Of a DNA stretch of 64,000 bases, positions 32,850 through 44,170 are shown in pieces. Location of the stretch: contig NC_091050.1 of NCBI RefSeq assembly GCF_963966145.1, positions 20,522,001-20,586,000 of the forward strand, read 5' to 3'. Below the pieces are notes generated by a model that worked only from the letters and a program-made list of their open reading frames with translations, searched no databases and had not been told where the DNA came from. Source of the DNA: Tenebrio molitor. Its lineage: Eukaryota; Arthropoda; Insecta; Coleoptera; Tenebrionidae. Within the stretch, counting starts at the first letter, position 1. Each line of letters starts with the position of its first letter. The position numbers and the translations under genes were made by a program.

Positions 32850-34776
32850 GTCGTCGCAAACAAACATAACAGTCATTTTTATTATCATTTTGTAATGATT
32901 TGAATACATTACTTTTTCCGCCAAATATTCGAACCTGCGCAAAACGGTAACAAATGTGGTCGTGATCGTCATCGAATCGGAGGAGCCCTACGTTGTGCTT
33001 TTCTTTTGGCGGAAAAAGGTTCGGAATGCAAACGGTGAGGGTTCCAGTCGGAAGAGTGCCGCAAATAAAACACACATGTGAGGGGCGCAAAATACCTTTT
33101 ATTGTAAAATGCCTGTGATAACGTTGATTTTCGACGAACAAATGAAATGAATCCAAAATTAACGGGGGCCAAGTATAACAAAGTACAGAAAATTAACTAG
33201 CTGAGGCCATTACAAAGCACAAACAACAATATTAATACAGCAACATTTAAAACAACCACAACGGGTAAATGACAACAAAAATGACAAGTTAAAGGTTACA
33301 AAAAAACACACAAGTAACAAATTCATAATGAAGTTATCACAGACAGGGACGGATAAAAACCCTCTCCAAAACCGTATCCCAGGTGTTACTCATATTTTAC
33401 AATTAGTTATGATAATTCCAAGTTTAATTAGTTACTACGCGGTCAAGGTACGCCAACGGGAGCTTAGAGCTGGAGGTAACAAACTCTCGGCCGCGAGGGA
33501 CTCAGAACAATAATCTGAATCGGCTTGAGACCAGCAACGTTTCTAGATACTCAGGTTAGTAATAACGTGGGGCTATTTCACCGACCAAGAAAGAGTGACA
33601 GAGCGCCTCGGGGTTGTACGATGAGCATCCCAAGCCGCTTCGAGCAGAGCTTGCTCCGCCTTCCCCAATCAGCCGTTTACCGACAAAAACCTAAGATCTC
33701 TAGAACCGCGACGGAGGTTTCACGTCAGCATCCCACAGCCGCATTGAACAGGGCTTAGGTCCGCCTCCGCTAACGGCCATAACTTAACCGTGGCCTCCCC
33801 AGAAGTTTACTAGACAACCCCACGACTTCCTGATTGAAACCTAACTCCCATAGTGGCGCACTTACAACATTTTACTTTAACTCTTCCGAAATCTAGCGGT
33901 GCTTAACAACAACATAAAGAAAACCCGAGTTTAATTCAATCGAACAAAGCGTAACATTAAACGATGCGAAATTTCAACAAACCACCACGTAACATTAAAC
34001 AATGATAAAATAAACAAAACAAAGCGCAACATTAAACAATGATCAAATAAAAGAGAACCAAGCGCCAAGTTAAATAACGATAAAATAGAACCACTTTAAA
34101 TGGCACAAATATCAGTAAACAACATAAATCACGAATACAATAACCGCTGGTAATGTTAAACAAAAAGAAAATGGCGGGTCGAGTGCCGTTAGAAAACGTT
34201 AGTGAAGAAAAAAAACAAAATGGACGCACGCGGTTCGGACGACGGCTCCGAATTTTCGAAATTACCAGGTTGCAAAAAAAATGAACCTGCCGGGAGAAAG
34301 ATAGCTTAAAATTAACGAATGGGCGCTTCTTAAAGAAACAGCATGCAACAAACTGAAATCTACAACATACCCTTACCACGTGGTCCTGGTCCCAAAAACA
34401 AAACACAAAAAAAGGCAACGAAAGTGGGATAAATTACCCAGGTGAATTAAAAACGTCGAATTCCTCACGGGGACACTAAATATCTACTCGGAACGGTAGT
34501 GTAATCGGTTCAGATTTAACTTACAAATTTGAGAAACTTGGATCGCTCTTCGCAAGGTGTGTTCGTTTCGAAAAACTAAACAAAAGTGACCTACCCCCTT
34601 CAACCACGCGCGCGAAATCCCGCTTTACCCCCGCTATATTTCCGCTGTCCCTGTTGCCAACTCCTCCAGGAGTGGCAACCCCATCCCTTAGTTCCTAATT
34701 TAGCCGCTAGTACCTTCACATTTGGCGCGCTCTCGTGGCGGTACCGGGAATTAAAATTTAAATTTTAAACTGGGTC
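32850..34776 (-). mobile_element. Degenerate long-LTR-like region, minus strand
   Basis: Read on the minus strand it would start TGTAGTGACCC (34776 downward), a common LTR start. A TATA-like GAAATATAG follows near 34640, and R/U5-like blocks (TTTTATTTG, CACTCTTC, CACAACGTAGGG) near 33.0-33.07 kb are shared with 21.2-21.43 kb. It also contains repeated AACATTAAACAATG motifs at about 33949-34040. No gag or pol was seen. The right limit on the minus strand is uncertain. Confidence 0.4.
33949..34095. repeat. Imperfect tandem motif, AACATTAAAC(A/G)ATG
   Basis: Three clear copies of the motif (near 33953, 33991 and 34028) plus a degraded fourth near 34068, each followed by A-rich sequence. It lies in the LTR-like region. 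Confidence 0.7.
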
Positions 34777-34972
34777 ACTACAATTTATTCCTCTAAGTAA
34801 AGATTATTCATATTGCATAAATCAATATTGATTTAATTTTACTCGTAATTGAAATAAATTAAAACTCATTAAGCAAATACTCGTACAATTGTTCAGAAAA
34901 CAGACTTCAGAACTACGTTGCCACCCTTGTTCCATATTTAATAATTTTCGTAGTCTCTCCTGAGAGTTTATT

Positions 34973-35209
34973 TAGGGTTATTTATTATAAATGATTGTCC
35001 CATCGCAGTTGACGTTGGTGACGTAGTTGAATGTGCCGCAAGCCTCATAACATGAATGAGACTAGTATCGCCGATAGGTGGCGGTACTGGCGGTAGTGGA
35101 AATCTGTCTACTAGTTTGTCTAACGTTGCAAGGCTGGCGGCACATCAAAAAGTTGTGTGGGTTTTCAACGCCAACTGCGATGGAACAATCATTTGTAACA
35201 ATAACCCTG
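34973..35209. mobile_element. Foldback MITE with AGGGTTAT ends
   Basis: Left TAGGGTTATTTATTATAAAT, then GATTGTCCCATCGCAGTTG; right is the complement ending ATAACCCT. The ends resemble the palindrome at 45963-46071. The small ORFs here are the MITE itself. Confidence 0.8.
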
Positions 35210-36579
35210 CAGTTTGTAGATTTTTTGAAAAGGAAAGATGTTTCCAGGTGAATAAGAGATAAATATATCCAGTTTTGCAACGACTGGTGTGACAGCTTAA
35301 CCATTCTTTTCCCTGTCTGGGTCGATGACTTTAAACTTCAAATTACCACAATGAAACAATTTACACTTGACAAAGACTCTCACGAGGAAGTGTACAAAGT
35401 TACATCCGAGAGTATTCGACCGTGTATGAGTAGGTAATAAAATTTACGACGACTATTAACATAATCAACAAAGCACCGCTAATTTGATTTTTTTATTGTG
35501 AAGAATTATTTGTGAGGTCATCGTCGGACGACTCACGCTCGAACGGATCACACTCGAGAGAAATCCACTCGATCAATTTATCAACATGTTTTTAACATCG
35601 TCAACAATTTTTTAGTCAACTTGAGTTATTAGAAAAACATTTGTAGTGTTACTAGTGATGATCATGTCAACTCATCGAAACATATTTTTTTCGTAAGAAG
35701 TACTAGTGAGTACCTGTACTTAATGTCGATACTTTAATTTCTTTTGATTCATTCTTCACTAAATTATATTTATTAATACGAACACCTTACTACATATTTA
35801 ACGGTATTTTATGTATATTTAATGGTAATTTTTACAATACATTCAACTGAGAGTTTACAATATCTTGGCGTTTGTAATTTTCCTGCGACTTACGCAATTT
35901 TACATGAATTACAAGAAAGTGTATGTCGTATACTTACTTTTTCTAAACAAGATATTCTTTACTTTTAAACAGGAAACGAGCAACAAGAGTTTTTTAGATC
36001 GGGAAGCATGATCAACCGGATTATTTGTTGATATTATTTAAATACTTTCGATGGGTTGACCTTAAATATCAATCCAGCCACGTAATTAAACGCACACTTT
36101 GACCTTAGTCTAACTTTCTAAAACCACGTTTATCGCTTTGTTTTCATCTGAACTCTCAAATTTATCTCGTCAACCTATAATGTTTTCGCGAGACGGTAAA
36201 AGATTTGTTGCTGTTACATATTTCGTCACTTCACTAGTGCTGTTAAATAAAATACACACAAGTATTTAGCAACAACAAACTTTAAAGTAGCATCAAGACC
36301 AGTTCAGTTGCTACGCAGCACAACACAACAGAACTCCCATGTTTAAAATGCCATTCATCGCATATGTTTCCATGACGCTAGGTGATCTTTTAAATATACA
36401 CCTTGACAAGCTGTGACTTTGTGCTTGTAGTCACGAGGTGAAGTTAGCAACGGGCTTTTTAGTCACGGGCTTAGTTAGCTTCAGCCATTTTAATCGCAAA
36501 AATCATGTGACACTCAAAATCAAGTTAGTTGTCATTTGTCAATTGACGTTTGTTTATGACGTTTATTTGATCGTAGAAA
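35210..36579. other. Intergenic, no gene seen
   Basis: No convincing ORF or repeat. Mostly AT-rich single-copy-looking DNA. Confidence 0.5.
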
Positions 36580-36705
36580 AAGTATAGTATACAACTCGTT
36601 TTATAAACTTCGTTTATTAAACACTAGGTCCGCTACGTTCCTCTCATGCCTAATAAAACTCATGACTAAAGTGCCGTTTATAAATCTTGTTGCATTATAT
36701 ACTAA
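36580..36705. repeat. Foldback element (TATA-ended family)
   Basis: Left AGTATAGTATACAACTCGTT, then TTATAAAC; right GTTTATAAATCTTGTTGCAT, then TATATACTAAT, imperfectly complementary. Confidence 0.65.
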
Positions 36706-36714
36706 TATGCTACA

Positions 36715-36803
36715 TGGTTATTAAAAGTGCTTATAACAGAATCTCGGAAAATGAACAAACCTTTCCACGATTCCGATATATGTTACTTATCAACCTCATA
36801 ACG
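36715..36803. repeat. Foldback element related to 54194-54292
   Basis: Left arm AGTGCTTATAACAGAATCTCG; right arm CGATTCCGATATATGTTACT, imperfectly complementary. Nearly the same left-arm motif occurs at 54.2 kb. Confidence 0.65.
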
Positions 36804-37702
36804 TAATATACTATTACCTTGCTAATTAATTACCAATCGACACACTCTGATTCTTGAGAAAATTACTAAGAATATTGGTAATATCGAAGATACGTTATTA
36901 GTGTTGCATGAAAATATTATGCTAAACATTATTCACACTTGTCAATGTTAAGATCTAGAGATAATAACAATTCTGGAAACATGAGCAGACAACGATCCTT
37001 TTCTGTTTATCCGAAAATGTTACGCCAACGTTACAACTTTATTACTGAAAAGAAGAAATAGAACAGGACCTCGATTAAATTCTACAAGAACTCCAAAAAT
37101 TGTGAAACAGGATGTGAATATAAAATTTAGAAATTGAACATGCCCCTCTATATGAAATAAATCTGATTTATTATAAAATACGGGGCACGGTACGGAAGCC
37201 CGATTTAATTAGCACTACGGATAACAAGTAATGATATTTCTTTTGAAAGTATGTACTATATACAGTGTGGAAACTTTAATTGTAATAAAATTCATAACTT
37301 GGACGTGGGCGATTTTTGTAAAAAATACCGAAACAGATCGATTTTTGTTTTTCCTTGCCTACATTTTGGCGCACCATTTTCACAAGCATCCAAAGAAACA
37401 ATCATTTTCATTCACAAATCGAAGACAGGAAACCTTCACTTGGTGCGTTTATCTTAACACTGACGACATAGTAAACAACCGGCGATTGGTTTTTGTTAAA
37501 AAAAATTGTAAAGTTTTTCTGACACAAAGACATTTTAACGTTCTTGTAAATTGTAACTGCCGATTAGTATTTATAAATGAATGCAAAGCACTTTGCAAAG
37601 TGTCATTAGAACTTCCACAACACCTGTATAATTATTATTACATTATAATTTTTTGTTTCGAAGTGTAAACCGTTTTGGCATTGCAAGCCTATAAACAATA
37701 AT
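36804..37702. other. Intergenic; one unassigned ORF
   Basis: 37231-37668 (+) is open for 145 codons, rich in Phe, Tyr, Cys and Asn, with no domain, signal or repeat that I recognise. It is probably chance openness in AT-rich DNA, though a small lineage-specific gene cannot be excluded. Confidence 0.25.
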
Positions 37703-37981
37703 ATTTACTTGTGTATCAAGGCCAAAAAGTGGATCTTTTTCTTGAAAACTTGAAAACAGGCGAGGACAAAACGAACTACAAAGCGGAAAAATTATAATTT
37801 ATTTTGTATCTACTTGTTGTATGTATATTTAATACCTATACAGGTTTATAAATTATCCGATTTTCGACATTTCCCACTAACTCAATAAAATACAATAAAA
37901 TATAATATAATAACTAAAACTAACTAACTAAATAAGACAATAATTCAAAACAATAACAAATTAGCAGCTTTCCAAATACAA

Positions 37982-38830
37982 TTATCCCTCCCCACATATT
38001 GTCCCTCTTCTCCACTCAACCTTCTTCATCCATTCGATCCCTCTTCCGTCCTCATTCAACATTTCTTCTCTACTTTCCTCTCTCTCTCTCAATTCTACGC
38101 ATTCATTCAATATATGTTCTATCGTCTCCTTTTTTTCTCCACACATCCTGCACACTCTAATCCTATCCTCATTCCAATATTTATTCTCTCTCTCCTCATT
38201 TCCACACCTAAATCTTGCTATTATCACTCTCTCCTTTCTACTCTCTCTTCCTAGGTACTTTGGTAGTTCTTCCGTTATTATTTTTTCATACTTCCCATTG
38301 TACCTAGATTCCCTAATTCTCGTTCTTCTTTCCTGCACTTGCACATCTCTGTCTCTCTGCACCAATTCATCTGTCATTGCTCTGCCTCCCTCTCGCATTC
38401 TTTCTATCTCCGCTCCTGCATACCCATTTCTTTCGAAATATTCCTCCCTCTCTTTCCATACCCCTTTTCCTATTTCTTTCCTTTTTTCTTTCAGACACTC
38501 TTGCAAAATTCTACACTCTCCTCTCTCTATCAACCTCTCCTCAAATCTTATTGCTCTCTTTCCTGCTTCTATTCTTATTCCATCCCTTTTTGTTTCCTCC
38601 ATCACTATATAGCCCGGTGTCTCTCTATCTACTCCTAGCACCCATTTCAAATATTTTCCTTGCACCCCTTCCAACCCTTCTTGCTCTCTCCATCCCCATA
38701 TTTCCGCTCCATACATCATCACGCTTTTCACCAGACTATCAAACATCATTATTCTCCTTCTAAAGTCATGTCCAAATTTTCTCTCTCCTATCCCCCATAC
38801 CGCTCCTATTATCTTATTCGCTTTTTTCAC
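37982..38830 (-). pseudogene. LINE ORF2 C-terminal part
   Basis: 282 codons continuing ORF2 after the frame break: thumb and connector (KKANKIIGAVWG, then SLVKSVMMYGAEIWGW) and a terminal CCHC-like finger (CRMCGEKKETIEHILNEC). It ends at TGA-equivalent 37982-37984. It is not a separate gene. Confidence 0.88.
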
Positions 38831-41211
38831 TAACTGTTTCTTTCATTCATCACATAACCTAAATACTTAAATTCTTTCACTTCTTCAATTTTATCCTTTT
38901 CCCATCTCCACTCATTTATTTTTCTCCTACCACCCCCCTTTCTAAACACCATCATCTTAGATTTCTCTACATTCACCGTCAACTTTTTCCTCCTCATATA
39001 TTTCTCCATGTTTCCCAACATTTCTTTCATACCTTTCTCCTCTCTCGCTAGCACCACCAAATCATCCGCGTATGCCAAAGACCACACTTTTTCTTTGCCC
39101 ACCACGACCCCCCCTGCCTGCCCCTTCCTGAACATCTCCTCTATATCTCCTATAAACGCTGCAAACAGGCTGGGGCTTAGTGGACAACCTTGTCTTACTC
39201 CCTTATACGTCTTGAAACATTCACTCACTCTTCCATCCACTCTCACTCTACTTATCGTCTCTTCATATATCTCTTCTATTTTTGTTACCAGATGCTCATT
39301 TATCCCTTTCTTTCTCAAGTATTCCCACAGTAAGTCTCTTTCCACATGATCAAAAGCCGCCTTCAGGTCTACAAAAAATGCATATATCTTGCTACCCCTC
39401 TTTTTTATCTCATTTCCTATTATATGATTCAAGATATATACGTTGTCCATAGTCCCTCTACCTTTCCTAAATCCCGCCTGCCCGTCTGGTAACGCACCCC
39501 GCTCATTCATTTCCTTCATCAGTCTTTCTTCCACAATCATCGCGTATACCTTATATGCCGTATTAAGGAGCGTGATCCCCCTGTAATTGCTGGCTGTATC
39601 CTTGTCTCCTTTCTTATATATGGGGCATATTATCCCCTCCTTCCACTCCTGGGGGAAGCCCTCTCCCTTCCACACTCCATTCATTATCTCTAACAACCTA
39701 TCAACTTCCCTTTCAGTTCCATATATCCACGATTCGTTCTGTATACCGTCCCTCCCCGGTGCCTTTTTCCTTTTCAGTTTTCTTAGTTGTTGCTCTAATT
39801 CTTCTCTTGTTATCTCTTCTATTTCTCCCACTCTGTGTTGTCTCTTTTCCTTTTCTTGTCTATTTTCCTCACCCCCCAACAACTCACTGAAGTACTTTCT
39901 CCATTCCTCCATAGTAATTCTATCACTCACTATTTCTCCTTTTTTCTTTCTTTCCCTATTTATGTATCTCCACACCTCTTCTTCCGTCTTTATACCTTTC
40001 ATCTTCATTTCTTCTTCCATCCGTTTCTTTTCCTTCTTCTCTTTGCATACTAATTTGTACCTCTTGCGTGCTCTCTTGTACTCTTCCTTCGTTGCTTTTT
40101 CTTTTTTCCAATTTCTTAGTTTCTTTCTTGCTGCTTGTTTCCCTTTCCTGCATTCTTTATCCCACCATTCGTTTTTCCACAGCCCCATCTTCTCTCTTAT
40201 CTCTATCTCTTTTTTTTCTGTTGCATTTTTTACGTTCTCGCTCAGCTCCCTGACTTTTTCGTTTATTTCTCGTTCTTCGTATTTTGCCTCCCTAAGTCTT
40301 GCTCTATACTTTTCTTTTCCTTCTTCCGTCCAAATATTCTTCACAATTTTTCTTTTAACATCCTTCATACTTCTCTCTTTCTCTCTTCCTTTTGTCCTCA
40401 CTTCCAATGGCATATGATCCGACTCCACTCTTTCTCCCTTAAATTTCACCTTAAATTCTTCTATTTTATCCCATGCTTCTTCATTCACCATAACATAATC
40501 AATAACTGTCTCCCCTCTCGATCCAATATACGTGTACTCCCCTTTCTCGTCTCCTATGCAGTTTCCATTAAGTACGTCCCATCCTCTTTCTTCTACTAAG
40601 CTAACCAGTTCTCTCCCTTCTGCGTTTTCTATTCCATCTTTTGTTGGTCTTCTTTCTATTGTTGCTTGTTGTTCTTCCATCCGCCTTCCTTTTCCCCCAA
40701 TTCTTGCATTAAAATCCCCCCCAATCACCAGAGTTCCTTCTTCCTGCTCTTTTACTCGCTCTTCTATTATTCTCTTCGTTTCTTTCATACTTCTGCTGTA
40801 TATTGTTACAATTCTCCAATTTCTCTCTTTTCTTTTAACCGTTCTTTCCATAAACCCTCTTTCTTCTTTTACTCCAGATCCGTTTTCTTCTTCCAGTCCC
40901 TTTTTCACACCCATTATTATCCCACCTTTCGCTCTCCCTTTCTTGCTTTCCCTCTCGGCATATTGACACTTCCACTCAAACTCTCTCGGCATTCTCTTTT
41001 CCAATCTTTCCCAGCCTTTTTCTTCCACCCACGTTTCTACCAATCCCACTACGTCAAATTCTCCCAAATACTTCCAAAACTCATTCTCTTTGTTTTTTAT
41101 TCCCGCTACATTCCAGAATACTATTCTTATTTGCTCGTTTTCTCCTTTATTCCTCTCCATGTTCGTTTTCCCTTTTCTGCCCTGTCGTCTTTTTCTTACG
41201 CTCTTATTCAA
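38830..41211 (-). CDS. LINE ORF2 N-terminal part: APE endonuclease and reverse transcriptase
   Basis: 793 codons. The endonuclease has RIVFWNVAG, LVETW, the catalytic GGDFNARIG and SDHMPLEV. The reverse transcriptase has KKAPGRDGIQNESW, YRGITLLNTAYKVY, VDLKAAFDHV, GVRQGCPLSPSLFA and the active site AYADDLVV (about residue 711). It nicks target DNA and primes reverse transcription there. The opening codon of this frame is TTG beside the ORF1 stop; the first ATG is about 17 codons in. The frame breaks just after YLGYVMNERNS; the remainder of ORF2 lies at 37982-38830 in another frame, apparently after a small deletion. Confidence 0.92.
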   Translation of the reverse strand: MNKSVRKRRQGRKGKTNMERNKGENEQIRIVFWNVAGIKNKENEFWKYLGEFDVVGLVETWVEEKGWERLEKRMPREFEWKCQYAERESKKGRAKGGIIMGVKKGLEEENGSGVKEERGFMERTVKRKERNWRIVTIYSRSMKETKRIIEERVKEQEEGTLVIGGDFNARIGGKGRRMEEQQATIERRPTKDGIENAEGRELVSLVEERGWDVLNGNCIGDEKGEYTYIGSRGETVIDYVMVNEEAWDKIEEFKVKFKGERVESDHMPLEVRTKGREKERSMKDVKRKIVKNIWTEEGKEKYRARLREAKYEEREINEKVRELSENVKNATEKKEIEIREKMGLWKNEWWDKECRKGKQAARKKLRNWKKEKATKEEYKRARKRYKLVCKEKKEKKRMEEEMKMKGIKTEEEVWRYINRERKKKGEIVSDRITMEEWRKYFSELLGGEENRQEKEKRQHRVGEIEEITREELEQQLRKLKRKKAPGRDGIQNESWIYGTEREVDRLLEIMNGVWKGEGFPQEWKEGIICPIYKKGDKDTASNYRGITLLNTAYKVYAMIVEERLMKEMNERGALPDGQAGFRKGRGTMDNVYILNHIIGNEIKKRGSKIYAFFVDLKAAFDHVERDLLWEYLRKKGINEHLVTKIEEIYEETISRVRVDGRVSECFKTYKGVRQGCPLSPSLFAAFIGDIEEMFRKGQAGGVVVGKEKVWSLAYADDLVVLAREEKGMKEMLGNMEKYMRRKKLTVNVEKSKMMVFRKGGGRRKINEWRWEKDKIEEVKEFKYLGYVMNERNS

Positions 41212-41954
41212 AAATTTGCTGTATGTAACTTCCCGTTTTCTTCATCCCACCTAAAACCTTTTCCCTCTATCCATATCTTTTTATAACCCACTTTCACCCG
41301 CAGTCCTTTTTCTCGCTCTTCTTTGGCTAGCGTTCTTAATTTCTTCTGTGTGTCTCTCTCCTTTTTTGTCATATCATCTTCTATGTACACTCTCTTTCCT
41401 TTTTTTTCTCTTAGTTTCCTTTTATTTTCCATAACTTTCCGTTTTTCCCCCCAGCTCTCAAGTTCTGCCACAATCATTTTTCCTCCATTTATTTTATACA
41501 TCTCTTTCACCCTTACTTCAACCTCTAATTCTGCCTTCATCCATTTTTCCAGTTTCTTCTCGTTCTCACATTCCTCTTCATCCAGTCCCGTTACGACAAT
41601 ATTCTTTTTTCTCACTCTTTTTTCCTGCTCTTCCATTTTCTCCTCCAATTTTGTCATTTTTTCTTTTAATTCCATCTTTTCTCTTTCCCATTTTTCTTCC
41701 TTTTCACGCATCATACTTTTCAGTTGTTCCAATTCCCGGCTCATCTTCCGATTCTCTTCCTTTATCTCCCCTACATCCTCCATAATTTTTTCCAACATCT
41801 TTTTCATTTCCTCATCCATTGCCTTTTTAACAGGTGATCTTTCCACTTTTTTACTTTTCCGAAATGGGTTAATCCTCTCTTCTGATTCTCGTCCTTCTTC
41901 TCTTTTCCTTTTGTGATCTTCGTCTCTCTCGCTTTCACTATCACTTTTTTTCAT
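41208..41954 (-). CDS. LINE ORF1 protein (coiled coil plus RRM-like)
   Basis: 248 aa RNA-binding/chaperone-type protein expected to coat element RNA. It has a charged N-terminus with SPVKK, a long Glu/Lys-rich heptad region (about residues 45-115) predicted as coiled coil, then KKNIVVTGL and RVYIEDDMTKKERDTQKKLR, a layout like the L1-type ORF1p RRM and C-terminal domain. There is no CCHC knuckle. Its TGA (41208-41210) overlaps the first codon of the ORF2 frame, suggesting coupled reinitiation. Upstream is the 5' untranslated region to 42540. Confidence 0.8.
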   Translation of the reverse strand: MKKSDSESERDEDHKRKREEGRESEERINPFRKSKKVERSPVKKAMDEEMKKMLEKIMEDVGEIKEENRKMSRELEQLKSMMREKEEKWEREKMELKEKMTKLEEKMEEQEKRVRKKNIVVTGLDEEECENEKKLEKWMKAELEVEVRVKEMYKINGGKMIVAELESWGEKRKVMENKRKLREKKGKRVYIEDDMTKKERDTQKKLRTLAKEEREKGLRVKVGYKKIWIEGKGFRWDEENGKLHTANF

Positions 41955-42540
41955 TCTACCTCGTTTTTACTTGCCGCTTATCTTATCGCGCGCCGTAAAA
42001 CAGGTCCGCTCGCTTCGACTGCTCGAATCGGACTCTACTCTCTACTTTTTTCAATTAGATACATATTAACAATTTTTTATAATATTTTTTATCAGCTTAC
42101 CAACAAAACGGGAAATTTACTATTTGCAACACAATTACTTATTTACACAATTTATGGTGACAGGACAATTATTGCGATTATCATGCGACGTGCGGCGGCG
42201 TATTAGACATTAGACATCACTTTGGCTGTTGTATTAGATATTTCTTCATCACGCTGTTGCTATCGATTATATGAACGTTCATTTTCTTATTATGCACCAA
42301 ATAAGCACCAGAAATAAACGATACAACACTTTTTCGGGCAAACAAAATACTTTGGATAAATTTAACTGTCAAATATTCATTTGTTTTCAGTCGGTTTGCT
42401 CGGTTTTGTCGGTTTCGTTGTTAACTTATTAAACAGACCAACAAATGGCGCCACGGTGCATGCCCTGAAAAGTGCATCCGAAAAAGTGCGTACGAAAAAG
42501 TGCGTCCGAAATAGAGTTACTTTTTTCATTAAGGGTGCCT
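41955..42540 (-). other. LINE 5' untranslated region
   Basis: Shares long stretches with 17816-17839, 18917-19248 and 19440-19575. It has three near-repeats of a CGNACGCACTTTTTC-type motif near 42480-42515, which may be internal promoter repeats. Confidence 0.75.
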
Positions 42541-43976
42541 AAAAAAATAATTTATAATACGCCTTGAATGTCTAAAAATCTAGAGAATATTAGGTACATG
42601 CTATAAACATTTGCTTTGAAATTATTTTTTCAAAAATATTATATTTTTAGCATTATGTAATTGAAAAAAACTGACTTTTATTTTTTACTACCTAAAAAAA
42701 ATAGTAAAATACAATTTAATGGTTTTTGATTGGTTTTGTAGAAACAGTAACTATAGTCGGAACGTTATACGAGTAGATGTGGATTGGGGACTCGTCGTTA
42801 AGTTGGCACTATCAGCAAAAGTAACTGAACGCGCCAATAAGGTATTTGGAATTTATGACAGATCTCACTAACGTACAGTTCAATCATAAGTATTAAGCGA
42901 CCTTGAGTTTGACAATCCACATCCAAAATGTTTTGACCATATTATAACAAAAAACCAGTGTTGCATTCAAACGCAAAAAGTAAGTACTTATGCAAGTTGA
43001 AGTAATGATTGGAAATTAGGACTTCTAATCCGCATAAAAAATTTCTTTACAGTACCTGAACACCAAAGTTGTACCATATTTTTAGACAACATCTAGATGT
43101 TTTTTTTCAATACTGGGTCTGAGCGAAGCATCGAATCTGGAAGTGACGCAAAATTGAAATATTTCGCGGCGCGCCATCGTGTTTCAGGCGAAAGAAAAAA
43201 AAATAAATTGAGAATAAATAACTTTCACGGTTTGGTTGGCAGCCGTAGTATAATTTTTTAACTACTGTTGTCAAAGAAACAAAAAATATCTCCTGTGACC
43301 CCTAATAGAGAAACTTGACATTTGTCGTAAGCAATATAAACAAGATCATTTTATTTTCCAAATTCAAATTTAAAAACTTCTAACAATAATTGTAAAAATG
43401 ATTAACTTTAATCATTTGATTAATATATTTTTTTAATTTTGTCAAAATTGCCATTCATTAATCAGTCACTTGTATTGTTCAGACTCACACCTAGTAGGTT
43501 CAATGGATTATTGTTATTTACGATGTTGCTGCCGCCAATGTCACGAAGTGGAAAATTTCCATAATTGCTTCCTTATGTTTTCTTCCTTTACACTAAACCA
43601 ATGACGTGGAAAATGGTTATTTTGATGATTCTGAATTTGTCTGTATTGAGGTCCACCTTCGTCGTGCTGATTCTGACCGTTAATTATATCTCACCTTGAA
43701 AATAATTGCATTGCTTAAGTTAAGTTATTGGAAAAAGTAAATGTATTAACTGAAAACCTTTCGAGTATCTTACATTATTCAGTTTACGTAATTAAAATTT
43801 TCTTTTACTACATCTAATAACAAGGGTTTCATTTTCGTCAAAAGTATTTTTAAATATGTATTATCTAAAAAAAAATAATATTGTTTCTGTGTAATTATCA
43901 TACCACAAAATTTAGACAGGATAAATTCTACAATCGACCTTCAAATTATTAGAATATTGGTAAAAAACTTTCCTAC
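42541..43976. other. Intergenic, no gene seen
   Basis: AT-rich, with no ORF or repeat that I can support. Confidence 0.5.
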
Positions 43977-44113
43977 GGGCCGATTTTACCAACGTGAGTT
44001 AAATTTAACTACAGATTAAAATAGACGAAAACATTGTTACAACAATAGGTAACTAAAGTAACGAAACATTTTAACCTACAGTTAACTTTAACTCAGGTTG
44101 GTGAAACCGGCCC
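43977..44113. mobile_element. GGGCC-ended MITE, copy 2, 3-bp duplication TAC
   Basis: Same family as 9141-9277 but inverted: GGGCCGATTTTACCAACG, then GAGTTAAATTTAACT; right end GGTTGGTGAAACCGGCCC. Flanked by TAC at 43974-43976 and 44114-44116. Confidence 0.88.
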
Positions 44114-44170
44114 TACATCAGTTTTATTTAGTATTAATAGTTTGTAATAAATATATTAATTTTAATAAGT

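Larger units (their letters stand above)
37703..42540 (-). mobile_element. APE-type non-LTR retrotransposon (LINE), near full length
   Basis: Its 5' end is at 42540 (AGGCACCC, shared with the derivative at 17816), followed by a 5' untranslated region to 41955, ORF1, ORF2 and a 3' untranslated region ending near 37703 (GATACACAAGTAA). The shared ends in the two copies define the element. ORF2 has one frame break. The ORF strand is strikingly purine-rich. Confidence 0.9.

Noticed and set aside
33525..33758. ORF of 77 codons in the 33.5-kb GC-rich block
   Set aside because: Inside an LTR-like region with no domain.
35056..35304. Overlapping ORFs of 68 and 80 codons
   Set aside because: They lie within or across an inverted-repeat MITE (34973-35209); chance frames.
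37231..37668. 145-codon ORF as a host gene
   Set aside because: No homology recognised, no signal or repeat, composition like translated AT-rich DNA; left as unassigned.
38298..41916. Long plus-strand ORFs rich in Ser, Phe and Leu across 38-42 kb
   Set aside because: They are antisense to the LINE ORFs, whose strand is almost pure purine; stops are rare on the pyrimidine strand. No domain.
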